Shown: piece after piece, positions 44,364-53,069 of the stretch
How the letters are laid out: each line of letters starts with the position of its first letter
Numbering within the stretch: position 1 is the first letter of the stretch
Source of the DNA: Cupriavidus basilensis
Lineage (GTDB): Bacteria; Pseudomonadota; Gammaproteobacteria; Burkholderiales; Burkholderiaceae
Assembly: GCF_000832305.1 (NCBI RefSeq)
Contig: NZ_CP010537.1
Span: 992,001 to 1,056,000 of the forward strand
Reading direction: 5' to 3'
Length of the DNA stretch: 64,000 nucleotides
Translations under genes and position numbers: made by a program
The notes under the pieces: generated by a model
Databases searched by the model: none
The model's input: the letters and a program-made list of their open reading frames with translations, nothing else
Told to the model about the DNA's origin: nothing

Positions 44364-45431
44364 CTACGCCAGCGGAGGATAGTCAATATAGCCTTCTTCG
44401 GAACCGCTGTAGTAGGTAGAGGTGTCCGAGGTGGCCAGAGGCGCGTCCAAGCCGAAGCGTTGCGGCAGGTCAGGGTTGCTTATGAACAGGGTTCCAAATG
44501 TAATTGCATCGGCCAAGCCAGTTTGCAGCGCCTGTTCCGCGGACTTCTGATCATAGCCAACGTTTAATACGAGTAGCCCTGAGAAACGCTTTCGAGCCTC
44601 GGGCGCCAGCGGTTTCAGACCTTCCGGTAGGGTCGCAGATTCCATGAAATGCAGAATGCCAATCTTTTTCTTTTCCAGCGCTTCCACCGCGAACATGTAG
44701 GTCTGCTCGAGATTGGAGTCGCCCATGTCATTGTACGGAATACGGGGCGAAAGCCTGACCGAGACGCGGGCCGGTCCGAAGACCTTTATTGCAGCGTCGG
44801 TGGCCTCAAGCAGGAACCGAGCTCGCTTCTCAATGGTGCCGCCATAATCGTCTGTTCGTTTGTTTGGGCCGTCCTCTAGAAACTGGGCGGGCAGGTAACC
44901 ATTGGCACCATGAACCTCGACACCGTCAAAGCCCGCCTCTTTCGCGGCCTGTGCAGCTTTTTCGTAGTCTGCGATGGTGGCTTTGATTTCATCGATTGTC
45001 AGTTCGCGTGGTGTCACTGACGGTTTGACGCCTTCTGGCGTGAACGCCTGGCTATGGAAGGGGACGGCCGATGGTGCGACCGGGAGTTTTCCACCATGAA
45101 AATCAGGGTGGGATGCTCTTCCGGTATGCCAGAGCTGGGCGAAAATAAGACCGCCGGCTTCATGAACAGCCTGGGTTACCTTCTTCCAGCCCGCAATCTG
45201 CGCAGGAGCATAGATTCCGGGGGTATTCGCCCATCCGATCGCCTGGGGACTGATTTGAGTGCCTTCTGAGAAAATAAGACCCGCCGATGCGCGCTGCGCG
45301 TAATAGGTCGCAGTTAATTCGTTGGCAACCTGATCCTTGGATCGACCTCTTGTCATCGGTGCCATGAAGACTCGATTCTTGAAGGAGAGATCTTCGTTGC
45401 CCACGGCAGTTAAAAGCTTTGAGTTTTTCAT
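44364..45431 (-). CDS. nemA: Old yellow enzyme, N-ethylmaleimide reductase-like
   Basis: FMN-dependent NAD(P)H ene-reductase acting on activated alkenes and nitro compounds in the cytoplasm. The 355-residue protein has NRVFMAPMTRGRS near the N-terminus, AQLWHTGRASHPDF, VHGANGYLPAQFLEDGPNKR (the HxxN substrate pair region and FMN site) and the C-terminal TFGTLFISNPDLPQR. ATG 45431 follows TCAGGAAAGA. It is divergent from the HxlR regulator across 524 bp. That pairing is known for electrophile and quinone defence (NemRA, QorR/YodB-like), so induction by reactive electrophiles is likely. Confidence 0.93.
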   Translation of the reverse strand: MKNSKLLTAVGNEDLSFKNRVFMAPMTRGRSKDQVANELTATYYAQRASAGLIFSEGTQISPQAIGWANTPGIYAPAQIAGWKKVTQAVHEAGGLIFAQLWHTGRASHPDFHGGKLPVAPSAVPFHSQAFTPEGVKPSVTPRELTIDEIKATIADYEKAAQAAKEAGFDGVEVHGANGYLPAQFLEDGPNKRTDDYGGTIEKRARFLLEATDAAIKVFGPARVSVRLSPRIPYNDMGDSNLEQTYMFAVEALEKKKIGILHFMESATLPEGLKPLAPEARKRFSGLLVLNVGYDQKSAEQALQTGLADAITFGTLFISNPDLPQRFGLDAPLATSDTSTYYSGSEEGYIDYPPLA

Positions 45432-45955
45432 TCTTTCCTGAGATGTTCAATCTATGGGTGTCCGCTCGCGCTCAACGATTGCTCACCCACGGTTTAATCA
45501 AAGAAGTGCCTCCTGTCGGATGACTATTGGCGGGTGCAAACCGCCAGCAAGCGTGGCGAACGAGGGTGACGGCTCGGACCGTTTTTCCTCAAGGTGACAA
45601 TGGGCATGGTATCAATAACAAACCTAGTGTCAATTAGGCACTCTTGATCGCCCTAGTAGGTCGGAGGATACCTACTGTCAGGGTGCGGGGCTGAACCCAT
45701 GTCCGCATAGGCGCTAGTGACATCCTGTCCAGACCAACTGAACCAACACCAATTGTGGCGACTCCCTTCACTTTCTTCGCCCAACCTGCGCAGTTCGGAC
45801 CCTCTGCCCCGCGGCGAGGGTAGGCGGCACTCGGTTGGTATCAGATTTGACATCGACATGAACCCTATTGCGTCAGGAGGGCATGTAGTATATTTGGTAA
45901 ACCAAATTTCAATTAGGCGTCACTAGTAGCCTAGGTATATCAGAGGAAACCTCCA
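45432..45955. other. Divergent nemA-hxlR intergenic region
   Basis: A 524-bp noncoding stretch. TCAATTAGGC occurs twice in direct orientation at 45630-45639 and 45909-45918, near each promoter, and a palindrome lies at 45892-45907. It is more AT-rich than its neighbours around 45600-45660 and 45885-45930, as expected for two promoters. The minus frame 45653-45859 shows no features. Confidence 0.6.
45892..45907. promoter_or_regulatory. Probable HxlR operator
   Basis: ATTTGGT (45892-45898) and ACCAAAT (45901-45907) are perfect arms around AA, about 50 bp before the hxlR start. TCAATTAGGC follows directly. HxlR-family proteins often repress themselves through such sites; assignment is inference. 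Confidence 0.5.
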
Positions 45956-46372
45956 GTGCTCGAATTAAAGCCGCAATGCTTCTCGTCGGATTGCCCTAGC
46001 CGGGCGCTTTTTGACCAGATCGCAGATAAGTGGTCGATGATGGTTCTGGCCGTCCTCGATGACGGGCCACAGCGCTTCAACGCCATCAGGCGTCGACTTG
46101 AGGGGGTAACGCAGAAGGCGCTCACGCAGTGCCTCCGGCGGCTTGAACGTAATGGCCTGGTCTCGCGGCACGTCATCACGTTTTCGCCGGTGGCGGTGCA
46201 GTATGAGATCACTCCGCTTGGCCGAACCTTGCAACAACCGTTTCGAGCGCTGCACGAATGGACGCTTGCCAAGTTGCCCGAGGTCGAAGCCGCTCGGTTG
46301 CATTTTGACGAGTCGTCGCGGATCTCAGGATCTAGTCTGCACACCGAAAGTCCGAACGGTATAGGCTTGTGA
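45956..46372 (+). CDS. HxlR family transcriptional regulator
   Basis: A 138-residue winged-helix MarR/HxlR-type regulator. CFSSDCPSRALFDQIADKWSMMVLAVLDDGPQRFNAI spans residues about 8-44, with two cysteines (8 and 13) near the position that senses thiol-reactive compounds in YodB/HypR. LEGVTQKALTQCLRRLERNGLVSR is the recognition helix. The start is GTG 45956 after AGAGGAAACCTCCA. The C-terminal 20 residues after LPEVEAARLHFDE are variable. It is divergent from nemA and probably represses it until modified by an electrophile. Confidence 0.92.
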   Translation: MLELKPQCFSSDCPSRALFDQIADKWSMMVLAVLDDGPQRFNAIRRRLEGVTQKALTQCLRRLERNGLVSRHVITFSPVAVQYEITPLGRTLQQPFRALHEWTLAKLPEVEAARLHFDESSRISGSSLHTESPNGIGL

Positions 46373-46654
46373 CGCAAGGCTGACAGCGGTGGGCTCGGTG
46401 GACTCGGTGGGAGCGAAAAGGGGTGGGTCCGGCGCTTTGGAGCAAACGCTTCTCCCCGGCCCACCCGTAAAACCTGCGCAAAGTTCGCTCCGTTCTTAGG
46501 TCCTGCGCCCCTCCAAAAAAATGCCTGGCACTACCCCTAACGCCATGTGACAAAGGTCTGGAGACCTCGAGCAACCATAGGCGGCTAGTTGGACGGCATG
46601 AATGCCGGCGCCGCAATGTAGCACCGTGGAGGTATCGTCAACATGCTTTCGTCG
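46373..46654. other. Convergent intergenic region, hxlR/tannase
   Basis: No gene. GGGTGGGTCCGG (46421-46432) and CCGGCCCACCC (46456-46466) can form an imperfect GC-rich stem with one bulge and a long loop. There is no T-run; it may still mark transcript ends for the converging genes. Confidence 0.35.
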
Positions 46655-48370
46655 TTATTGTGCGCAGGTAAAGCTAGCCGCGGAATTCACGTCGCCGCTG
46701 ACGTACTTTGGCCACGTCGGATATTCGCAAAGGGGACGCGTGCGGTTGGCTGTCGGCCCATTCGCATCCGTGATGACGAGTTGGTTTGGCGGATTACCGC
46801 TTGTCACCCAGTTGTCAAGGACAGTCAGGGCGTCATAGGCACCCCCAAATTGGCCACCAGAGCCATGCGCCGCCCCTGGCACCAGATAGAATTTCACAAA
46901 TTCATTAACGGTCGCTTGCCCATATCGTGTCAAAAGACGATTGTAGTAATCAACTGACATCTGGGCAGGGATGAACTGGTCGGACTGCCCGTGCTGAAGA
47001 ATCAGCTTTCCGCCCCGCGCCTTGAAGGTGGCCAGATCGGTGCTCGTGGCATCCATCATGTTACTGACCGCCTGCGTCCGCGCCGTGAGGGTGCCGGGAT
47101 CGGAAAAGTTAAACGACATGAGGTCTACAAGTTGGGTGCGGGAAATCGCAAAATTCACAAGCGCATTTGGGAACGCATAGAAGAACGATCCTTGGCCCGA
47201 GGCAGGATCCGCCAAGGCCTCTGTTGGGGACAGACCCAGAGGCGCCACGAGGCCGTTCCAGAAGTCGGTCCCGGCGAGGATGTTGTAACCGGGGATCGTA
47301 TGGATGCCGTTAGCGAAATCAAAAGTGATCGTCAACGGCGTAGCGATAGTGTTGACGGTATTAAGTTGTGCGTCAGACAAGCAGGTATTGCCTGTATCAG
47401 CCCCCCCTGGGCACCGCAATGTCGACGGATCGAAGTTGCAGGTCGACGGGTTGCTAATGAGACCATCTGTTGCGCCGTCCAGCGCATCGCATTGGGCCAT
47501 CACAGCCGCTTTAAGAACTGTCGCCTTCGCCGATGTAATAAATCCTCCAGGTGCAAGCGAGGCCTGCGAGACCCGTCCCATGGCAAAGGAGAGGCCCAGA
47601 AGCTCGGAGGCCGGGTAAGTTGAAATTACGCCATCATAGTCGGCTGGATATCGCTGGGCGGCCACCAGGCCTTGTCGGCCGCCTCCCGAACCACCAATGT
47701 AGTAGCTGTGAAGGAAGGATTTTCCATAGCGGCTTTGCGCCAGAAACGCAGCGACGTCGTGCGTCTTCTTGACGTGCTCACCGGCGTAGTTCGCCAGAGC
47801 TTCATCGTTCTGCAAGAACACGCCTTCAGAAAAGGTTCCCTGGTGCCCGCTGTCACTGCCGAGGGTCACGAAGCCCCGTGCCAACGGCGTCTTGGTTCCG
47901 GTGCGCTCCGTGAGAGTGAGCGCGGAGCTAGCGAAACTGGCAGTTGCCGGAATGGTACCGTCCAGGCCACCGCCACCGAAGTGAACGGACTTTTCATTCC
48001 AGTTGCTCGGAAGGTCCACTTCAAAGCGGATATCAGGCGCCTGAAAATCCACCGGATGAATCTTCCCCAACACTTTGCAATATTCGCCCGACTGGTTGCC
48101 GGTTTCAGTTGACGCTACCAACGTCGCGCTGGATACAGATGCGCCAGTTGTGGGAAGACCTATCGCCGAAGCGGGAATCTCGAGATTTTGAAAACCCGCA
48201 CACAACTCGGCAGGAGTCTTGCTTGGCGCGCTCGGGCTACTTGGTGATGTCGTGGTCGCCGCAGACGATGCCGTATTATCGTCTCCTCCACATGCAGCAA
48301 GTATTGCGGTCGATCCAATAGCGAGAACAAAGCCCTTGCGGACTGTGTGCATGAATGCATGGTACTTCAT
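46655..48370 (-). CDS. Tannase/feruloyl esterase family lipoprotein
   Basis: A 571-residue secreted alpha/beta-hydrolase. The N-terminus MHTVRKGFVLAIGSTAILAAC has a hydrophobic core and lipobox (cysteine about residue 27), followed by a low-complexity Ser/Thr/Pro linker. YYIGGSGGGRQGLVAAQRYP carries the nucleophilic serine, LILQHGQSDQFIPAQMSV the aspartate, and VPGAAHGSGG the histidine; paired cysteines around AQCDALDGATDGLISNP are typical of the family. ATG 48370 follows AGAGGAGACCAGACAC; the longer frame upstream is not used. It should cleave aromatic acid esters (feruloyl, galloyl or similar) at the cell surface. MHETase belongs to the same family, but nothing points to it specifically. 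Confidence 0.9.
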   Translation of the reverse strand: MKYHAFMHTVRKGFVLAIGSTAILAACGGDDNTASSAATTTSPSSPSAPSKTPAELCAGFQNLEIPASAIGLPTTGASVSSATLVASTETGNQSGEYCKVLGKIHPVDFQAPDIRFEVDLPSNWNEKSVHFGGGGLDGTIPATASFASSALTLTERTGTKTPLARGFVTLGSDSGHQGTFSEGVFLQNDEALANYAGEHVKKTHDVAAFLAQSRYGKSFLHSYYIGGSGGGRQGLVAAQRYPADYDGVISTYPASELLGLSFAMGRVSQASLAPGGFITSAKATVLKAAVMAQCDALDGATDGLISNPSTCNFDPSTLRCPGGADTGNTCLSDAQLNTVNTIATPLTITFDFANGIHTIPGYNILAGTDFWNGLVAPLGLSPTEALADPASGQGSFFYAFPNALVNFAISRTQLVDLMSFNFSDPGTLTARTQAVSNMMDATSTDLATFKARGGKLILQHGQSDQFIPAQMSVDYYNRLLTRYGQATVNEFVKFYLVPGAAHGSGGQFGGAYDALTVLDNWVTSGNPPNQLVITDANGPTANRTRPLCEYPTWPKYVSGDVNSAASFTCAQ

Positions 48371-48643
48371 GTGTCTGGTCTCCTCTGATGTTTTGTAGCA
48401 ATGGTCGGCCACTCGCCCCTGACCATTGCGTCTCGTCAAGACGCTTCAGTTATTCTCTGTGTCCGTTGTATAAGCGTCAGGCTGAATGCTACTGCTCGGT
48501 GAGACGCCACATTGTCATGTGCAAGACAGTACAGTTGGCGATGCGACGGGATGGCGAGGAATGGAATCCGGGAGAGCGTGAACGGAATGGCGAACCACAA
48601 CATCTTGGAATGACCCGATTACTGCGTGGTCACTGCGCGGAAA

Positions 48644-49258
48644 TCATTTTGGCTTGCAGCCAAGCCAAATCGTATTCGCGCCTGGATCGTCATTGCCCTT
48701 GCGACCAAGGAATCCGCCAAGGCGAGCAATCGGGCGCAGCACTTCGTTCAGGCTTGGCTTGGCGGGCTGCCTGACACGGGTCAACAGGTACCTTTGGCCC
48801 ACTGCACTTGCCAAATTTGTCCCGCTTCTCGCGTGCCCACATCCACGCGTCCAGCACGCCAAGCGGCTCGCGTTGCGGTGTGACGGCATAGGGCGGGTCA
48901 AATTCATGCCGCGCTGCGCTTCATAGCTCAGCGGCCCCAGACCGATCGCCCCTTGGCCGTTGAAATCAAGTTCCGTCGTGTCCTGAAGACGCAGCACGAC
49001 CGGCTGAGCCTGCATTCTCTGTTGGGTCTGCTGCCAATGCGGCGCCAGAATATCGCGCCAGTCAACGCTGTCGTTGCCCAAGAAGCGATAGGCTTCCATC
49101 GTCTCTCGCCAGCCGTGACATGCCTTCGGAACGCTGGCCATCGGATCGGCCGCCAATCGCTCCATGAATATCCTCGTTCGCTTGTCGAGGCGCGCATCAC
49201 CGAGATCCAGTTGAGCAAATTCAGTCGCTGCCCAGTGCGTCGATTCAGTAGATAATAC
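48644..49258 (-). pseudogene. IS4-family (Tn5/IS50-like) transposase, internally deleted
   Basis: From about 49258 the frame reads VLSTESTHWAATEFAQLDLG and DARLDKRTRIFMERLAADP, then KACHGWRETMEAYRFLGND, the N-terminal region of Tn5-like IS4 transposases, and VVLRLQDTTELDFNGQGAIG with the first catalytic aspartate. After about residue 150 it passes through a short scrambled piece to PSLNEVLRPIARLGGFLGRK and GANTIWLGCKPK, the C-terminal end. Roughly 250 residues of the centre, including the DDE core, are gone. The start codon appears as GTA. The element is dead; its terminal repeats were not located. Confidence 0.85.
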
Positions 49259-49372
49259 GTCGCCAAAAATGCGAGAGTAAGCGCGAGGCTCGGGGAGTTT
49301 ACAAGTGCCGTCTCAAGTCATTGAAAGTAAACAGCTTTCCTGCGTCCCCTCGGTCGCCTTGATAGGTCAGAG

Positions 49373-49639
49373 ATGTGTATAACCGCATGGATTATGATCG
49401 GGTTATTTGTTTTCTGCGTGGCGTCCGCCGTGTTTTTTGCTTACAAAGAATTTAGAGGTAATTATCCTGATCGTGGTTTGTCATTGACTGAAAACATTGG
49501 TCTCAGCCTTTTTAGTAAGACACTTCTACGTCGTCTCATGCGCAAGCAGCTTGCACAGGTCGTCATTCTCTTCAATAGCAGCCTTAGCGAAGGGGCTGCT
49601 CAATCTGGATCCGTGTTACGCCTTATCAAGCAGCCGTAG
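49373..49639 (+). CDS. Small hypothetical membrane protein
   Basis: An 88-residue frame beginning MCITAWIMIGLFVFCVASAVFFAY, one strongly hydrophobic segment, followed by a charged tail. The base composition is lower in G+C than the flanks. ATG 49373 has only a weak upstream GTCAGAG; ATG 49394 is another option. Its 3' end overlaps the end of the convergent LuxR gene by 24 bp. No family recognised; it may be a chance frame in transposon-affected DNA. Confidence 0.3.
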   Translation: MCITAWIMIGLFVFCVASAVFFAYKEFRGNYPDRGLSLTENIGLSLFSKTLLRRLMRKQLAQVVILFNSSLSEGAAQSGSVLRLIKQP

Positions 49640-52459
49640 CCTTCTCGCCTCAGCAATCGCTTGACCGCGGCGCGCCACACACAGCTTATTGAATATCGAT
49701 TTAAGGTACCACTTGACCGTATCAACGCTAATGCTCAGCGCTCGCGCGATCTCTTTGTTTGAGTGACCTTGATCAATAAGTTTGAGAATTTCGATTTCAC
49801 GACCTTTCAGGCGATCATCGAAGGGTGGCTTTGGATCGTCTCCAGCATCTAGCTTAGGAATTGGCTGCTTCATTGGCAATTGTAGAGGCAGACCTCGAGC
49901 AGGGGCTCTACTAGCTGTGATCAACAGGTTTGCTGCCGCGCCGACATCGGAGTGCGCGCCGGAGGATCCTTGGTGACGGCGTGCTTTCTCACGCAGCCGC
50001 TCCAGAAGCCTGATGACGCGCTGTCCCTCGTCCAGGAAGATTCGAACGAAGCCGAGCGATACCCCTTCTGTTACCGCTCTTGTCAACACGTCTTCCGCTT
50101 CCGATTCCTTTCCAGAGAGACTGAGTGCAATAGCCATCAAGACGCTCACTACGATCTCGTGATACATGCGTCCAGTTGCTCTGGCGCGCTCTGATTGGAG
50201 GCGCAGGATAGCGATCGCCTGTTCCGGATGACCCTGCTCACAGAGTAGACGAGCTCTCGCAACTTGGAGGGTATCCCAAATTTGCCCCCCTATCCCTGCG
50301 GCTGGCACCTCACCGTGGTATTGCTGGAAGTGCGAGCCGTCTAGTATTTGCTCGGCTGTGTGAATGTCGCCAGCCAAGAGGCTGATCCGTGCCTGCTCGC
50401 AGGCAACGGCCACACCGAGGCGAGTGAGTCCCACATGCTTGGCTGTTTCCTGACCTTCCTTGAGGATAATGCTTGCGGCGCCGCGATCACCCTTCAGAAC
50501 CATCAACCTGGCAGAGGAAATGAAAGTCGCCATATAGAAGTCTACAACTCCGCCTTCGAATCCAAGTACTCGGCTGTCTTGAAGGAGTTGTTCCGCTTCT
50601 TCAAGCTCATTCATCTCGTATTTCATCTGACCCAGGAGGGAACCTGATAGATGGGCGGCGTGTGATTCTTTTCCGGCGGTGTTTTGAGCCAGTACAAATG
50701 CGTCAAGAAAATGCTTCTTGCCTAGGTGGAGGTTTCCGGACAAGTAGGCTGCAATACCGGAGAAACAACGACCATATACCGCACTGAATAGCCCCTGCGC
50801 ACGGTCCTGGAAATCGCGAGCCCAAGTCTGCAATGGCGGAACCTTGTCAAACTGGAACGTATGGATGTATCGGTAAGTCAAGATATTGGCTGCGACCCCA
50901 ACGACCCAGGGTGGGTATTCGGAGCTGGATTCAAGGCATGGTTGGACCATTCGCTCCACGTCATCGATTTCGTCCGCATATATGGCAATGCAGGCGCGAA
51001 TGACATCAGCCTCATGAGTCAGAAGTTTTTTTTCCGAGGGAGTAGCATTGGCCGCAATTCGCGCAACATGCGATAGTGCCTCCTCTGCCGCGTGAGGATG
51101 ATGTGTGAGGCAGTTAGCCCACGCTATCGCCGTCTGGAGTAGAGGCCTGTCGACAAGCAGGTCTTTCGGCAGTTGGCTCACGAGGCCGAGCAGGGAACCC
51201 ATATAACTGTTCTGCACCAGCGACATCGCATCTTTTTCAACCAGCTCGATCGCACGATGTTTCTCACCGGCGGCCAATGCATGACTCAGAGACTCCATGG
51301 TCTGCCCATGCAGAGAAAACCAGACTGAGGCGGCAAGATGAAGGGACGGGATGAGTGTGGGAAAGTCCCTCTCCAGTTTTCGCTGCAGGAACCCGGCGAA
51401 CAAATGGTGATAGCGGAACCACTGCCTGTCCTCGTCCAAGGGCAGCAGAAAGAGATCCTGTCGTTCGAGCACATCCAGAATGTGCGCGCTGTCCTGCCGC
51501 CCGGTGACAGCGTTGCACAGGCCAGGAGATAGTCGCCCTAGCAACGAAGTCTTGAGCAGGAAGTCGATCATGTCATTGGGCAGGCTGGCCAGCACATTTT
51601 CGGCGAGATATTCACCGATATCGCGAGGTGTGCCGGAAGCCCAGTGTAGGAGGCTCTCTCGGTTCCCGGCACGTCGCAACGATATTGCCGCCAGTTGAAG
51701 TGCTGCGACCCATCCCTCCGTGCTGCGCCACAACGTGGCTAAATCCACTGGGCTAAGTTCGAGCGCCTTGGTATTGGACAGGAACATGCTCGATTCTTCG
51801 TAGTCGAATCGCAGATCCGTCGCGTTGATTTCGATGAGTTCGTTTTGTACTCTGAGCCTCGCTAGCGGCAAGCCAACCCGAGTCCGACTTGCGACGACCA
51901 GATGGAAGTTCGGTGGAACGCGTGAGAGGAAGAGTTCCAATGCCGCATGAATCTTTGGCTCGCTGACCAGGTGCCAATCATCCAGGAAGAGCACGAATTC
52001 CTGATCATAAAGCTCGAATTCATTAATGAGACTACCCATGACGAATTCCGTGGCATTGCCAGGATTCGATTCAATCACTTGTGCCAGACCGGAGCCGATA
52101 TCCGGCTCAACGGTGCGGATGGCTTCGACGACATAGGCAAGAAGGCGCTCAAGGTCGTTGTCCGACGCATCTACAGAGAGCCAGGCAACCACTGCGCCTT
52201 CTTGTGAAAGCCGTGCGTACCATTGTGCTGCCAGCGTTGTCTTGCCAAAGCCGGCGGGGCCGTGGATCAGTACCAGCTTATGGGCTAGTGTTTGCCCGAG
52301 AATCCCCACAAGACGCGCGCGTTCAATCAGCTTCGCCTTGTTGAAGGGCGGTTTTAGCTTTGTTGTAACCAGCGGGCTTTGGCGGATTCCGACTCTCTCT
52401 TCCTGACTGGGATTGCCCACACCCGTCGTGGGCGGAAACTTGGGTACTCGTTCAGTCAT
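49616..52459 (-). CDS. MalT-type LuxR family ATP-dependent regulator
   Basis: A 947-residue STAND-class transcription activator. The N-terminal NTPase has Walker A LIHGPAGFGKTTLAAQW at about 64-80 and Walker B EFVLFLDDWHLV, followed by the winged helix and TPR-like helical region (about 400-830), and the C-terminal LuxR helix-turn-helix KGREIEILKLIDQGHSNKEI, ISVDTVKWYLKSIFNKL. This is the layout of MalT, AcoK and AlkS. ATG 52459 gives the family start. It is divergent from the sigma-54 activator gene across 610 bp. It may take part in control of the downstream carboxylase operon or of the tannase region; the inducer is not predictable. Confidence 0.93.
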   Translation of the reverse strand: MTERVPKFPPTTGVGNPSQEERVGIRQSPLVTTKLKPPFNKAKLIERARLVGILGQTLAHKLVLIHGPAGFGKTTLAAQWYARLSQEGAVVAWLSVDASDNDLERLLAYVVEAIRTVEPDIGSGLAQVIESNPGNATEFVMGSLINEFELYDQEFVLFLDDWHLVSEPKIHAALELFLSRVPPNFHLVVASRTRVGLPLARLRVQNELIEINATDLRFDYEESSMFLSNTKALELSPVDLATLWRSTEGWVAALQLAAISLRRAGNRESLLHWASGTPRDIGEYLAENVLASLPNDMIDFLLKTSLLGRLSPGLCNAVTGRQDSAHILDVLERQDLFLLPLDEDRQWFRYHHLFAGFLQRKLERDFPTLIPSLHLAASVWFSLHGQTMESLSHALAAGEKHRAIELVEKDAMSLVQNSYMGSLLGLVSQLPKDLLVDRPLLQTAIAWANCLTHHPHAAEEALSHVARIAANATPSEKKLLTHEADVIRACIAIYADEIDDVERMVQPCLESSSEYPPWVVGVAANILTYRYIHTFQFDKVPPLQTWARDFQDRAQGLFSAVYGRCFSGIAAYLSGNLHLGKKHFLDAFVLAQNTAGKESHAAHLSGSLLGQMKYEMNELEEAEQLLQDSRVLGFEGGVVDFYMATFISSARLMVLKGDRGAASIILKEGQETAKHVGLTRLGVAVACEQARISLLAGDIHTAEQILDGSHFQQYHGEVPAAGIGGQIWDTLQVARARLLCEQGHPEQAIAILRLQSERARATGRMYHEIVVSVLMAIALSLSGKESEAEDVLTRAVTEGVSLGFVRIFLDEGQRVIRLLERLREKARRHQGSSGAHSDVGAAANLLITASRAPARGLPLQLPMKQPIPKLDAGDDPKPPFDDRLKGREIEILKLIDQGHSNKEIARALSISVDTVKWYLKSIFNKLCVARRGQAIAEARRLRLLDKA

Positions 52460-53069
52460 GAGGTCTGTCTTCTGTCTTGCATGCGAGGGAAATTGACCGA
52501 CGACTGACGCGTCATTGTTGACGTTGCGGGAAGAATGTGAACTCTAACGTGCACATCGCCGACGGACTGGCGGGCCTTGACGGGGGTGCTGACGCTGTCA
52601 TTCAACTTGTCTCCGATGTAGCAATTTTTGAGGGACCATGCTGCGATGCGGCATTTCCGGCCCTGGTACCCTTACTATAAATCACCCCCAGAGTCCGTAA
52701 AACCCCAAGCGGACGCGCACATAGCCAACGCTGCTTGACCACGTTATGCCGCCGTCAGGGTTCCCCCGGAAGTTTCTCCATTGCACTCGCACTCTTGCTG
52801 TTGGCAGGCTGGTAGCGCGCAGGTTTCGAATGCAGACCATCGCGGATAGGCGAGAGGACCGGGTGAATTCCTCGCCGACTCGTCGCTGTTGCCCAAGCCT
52901 CAGGAGGTGGGTGTGCTGTCAGCGGCGCCAGTACTACCCAATGTATCCAGCCATACCACTCTTTTAGGTGGTGATCCAATTCGCCACCGGCTCTAACCTA
53001 CGGTTGTCCGGCTGAATGATCAGACTCTGGTCGATGAGAAGTGAACGACACACGCAGGAGACAACCAGA
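52460..53069. other. Divergent intergenic region between two regulator genes
   Basis: No gene in 610 bp; overlapping frames on both strands are shadows. TGACGCGTCA (52505-52514) is a perfect 10-bp palindrome about 45 bp before the MalT-type gene. I see no -24/-12 promoter or clear sigma-70 boxes. Confidence 0.5.

Noticed and set aside
49366..49383. AGATGTGTATAA, resembling the Tn5 mosaic end, near the IS4-like remnant
   Set aside because: Only 12 bases match and the orientation and continuation do not fit a terminal repeat; it overlaps the start of a small open frame and is probably chance.
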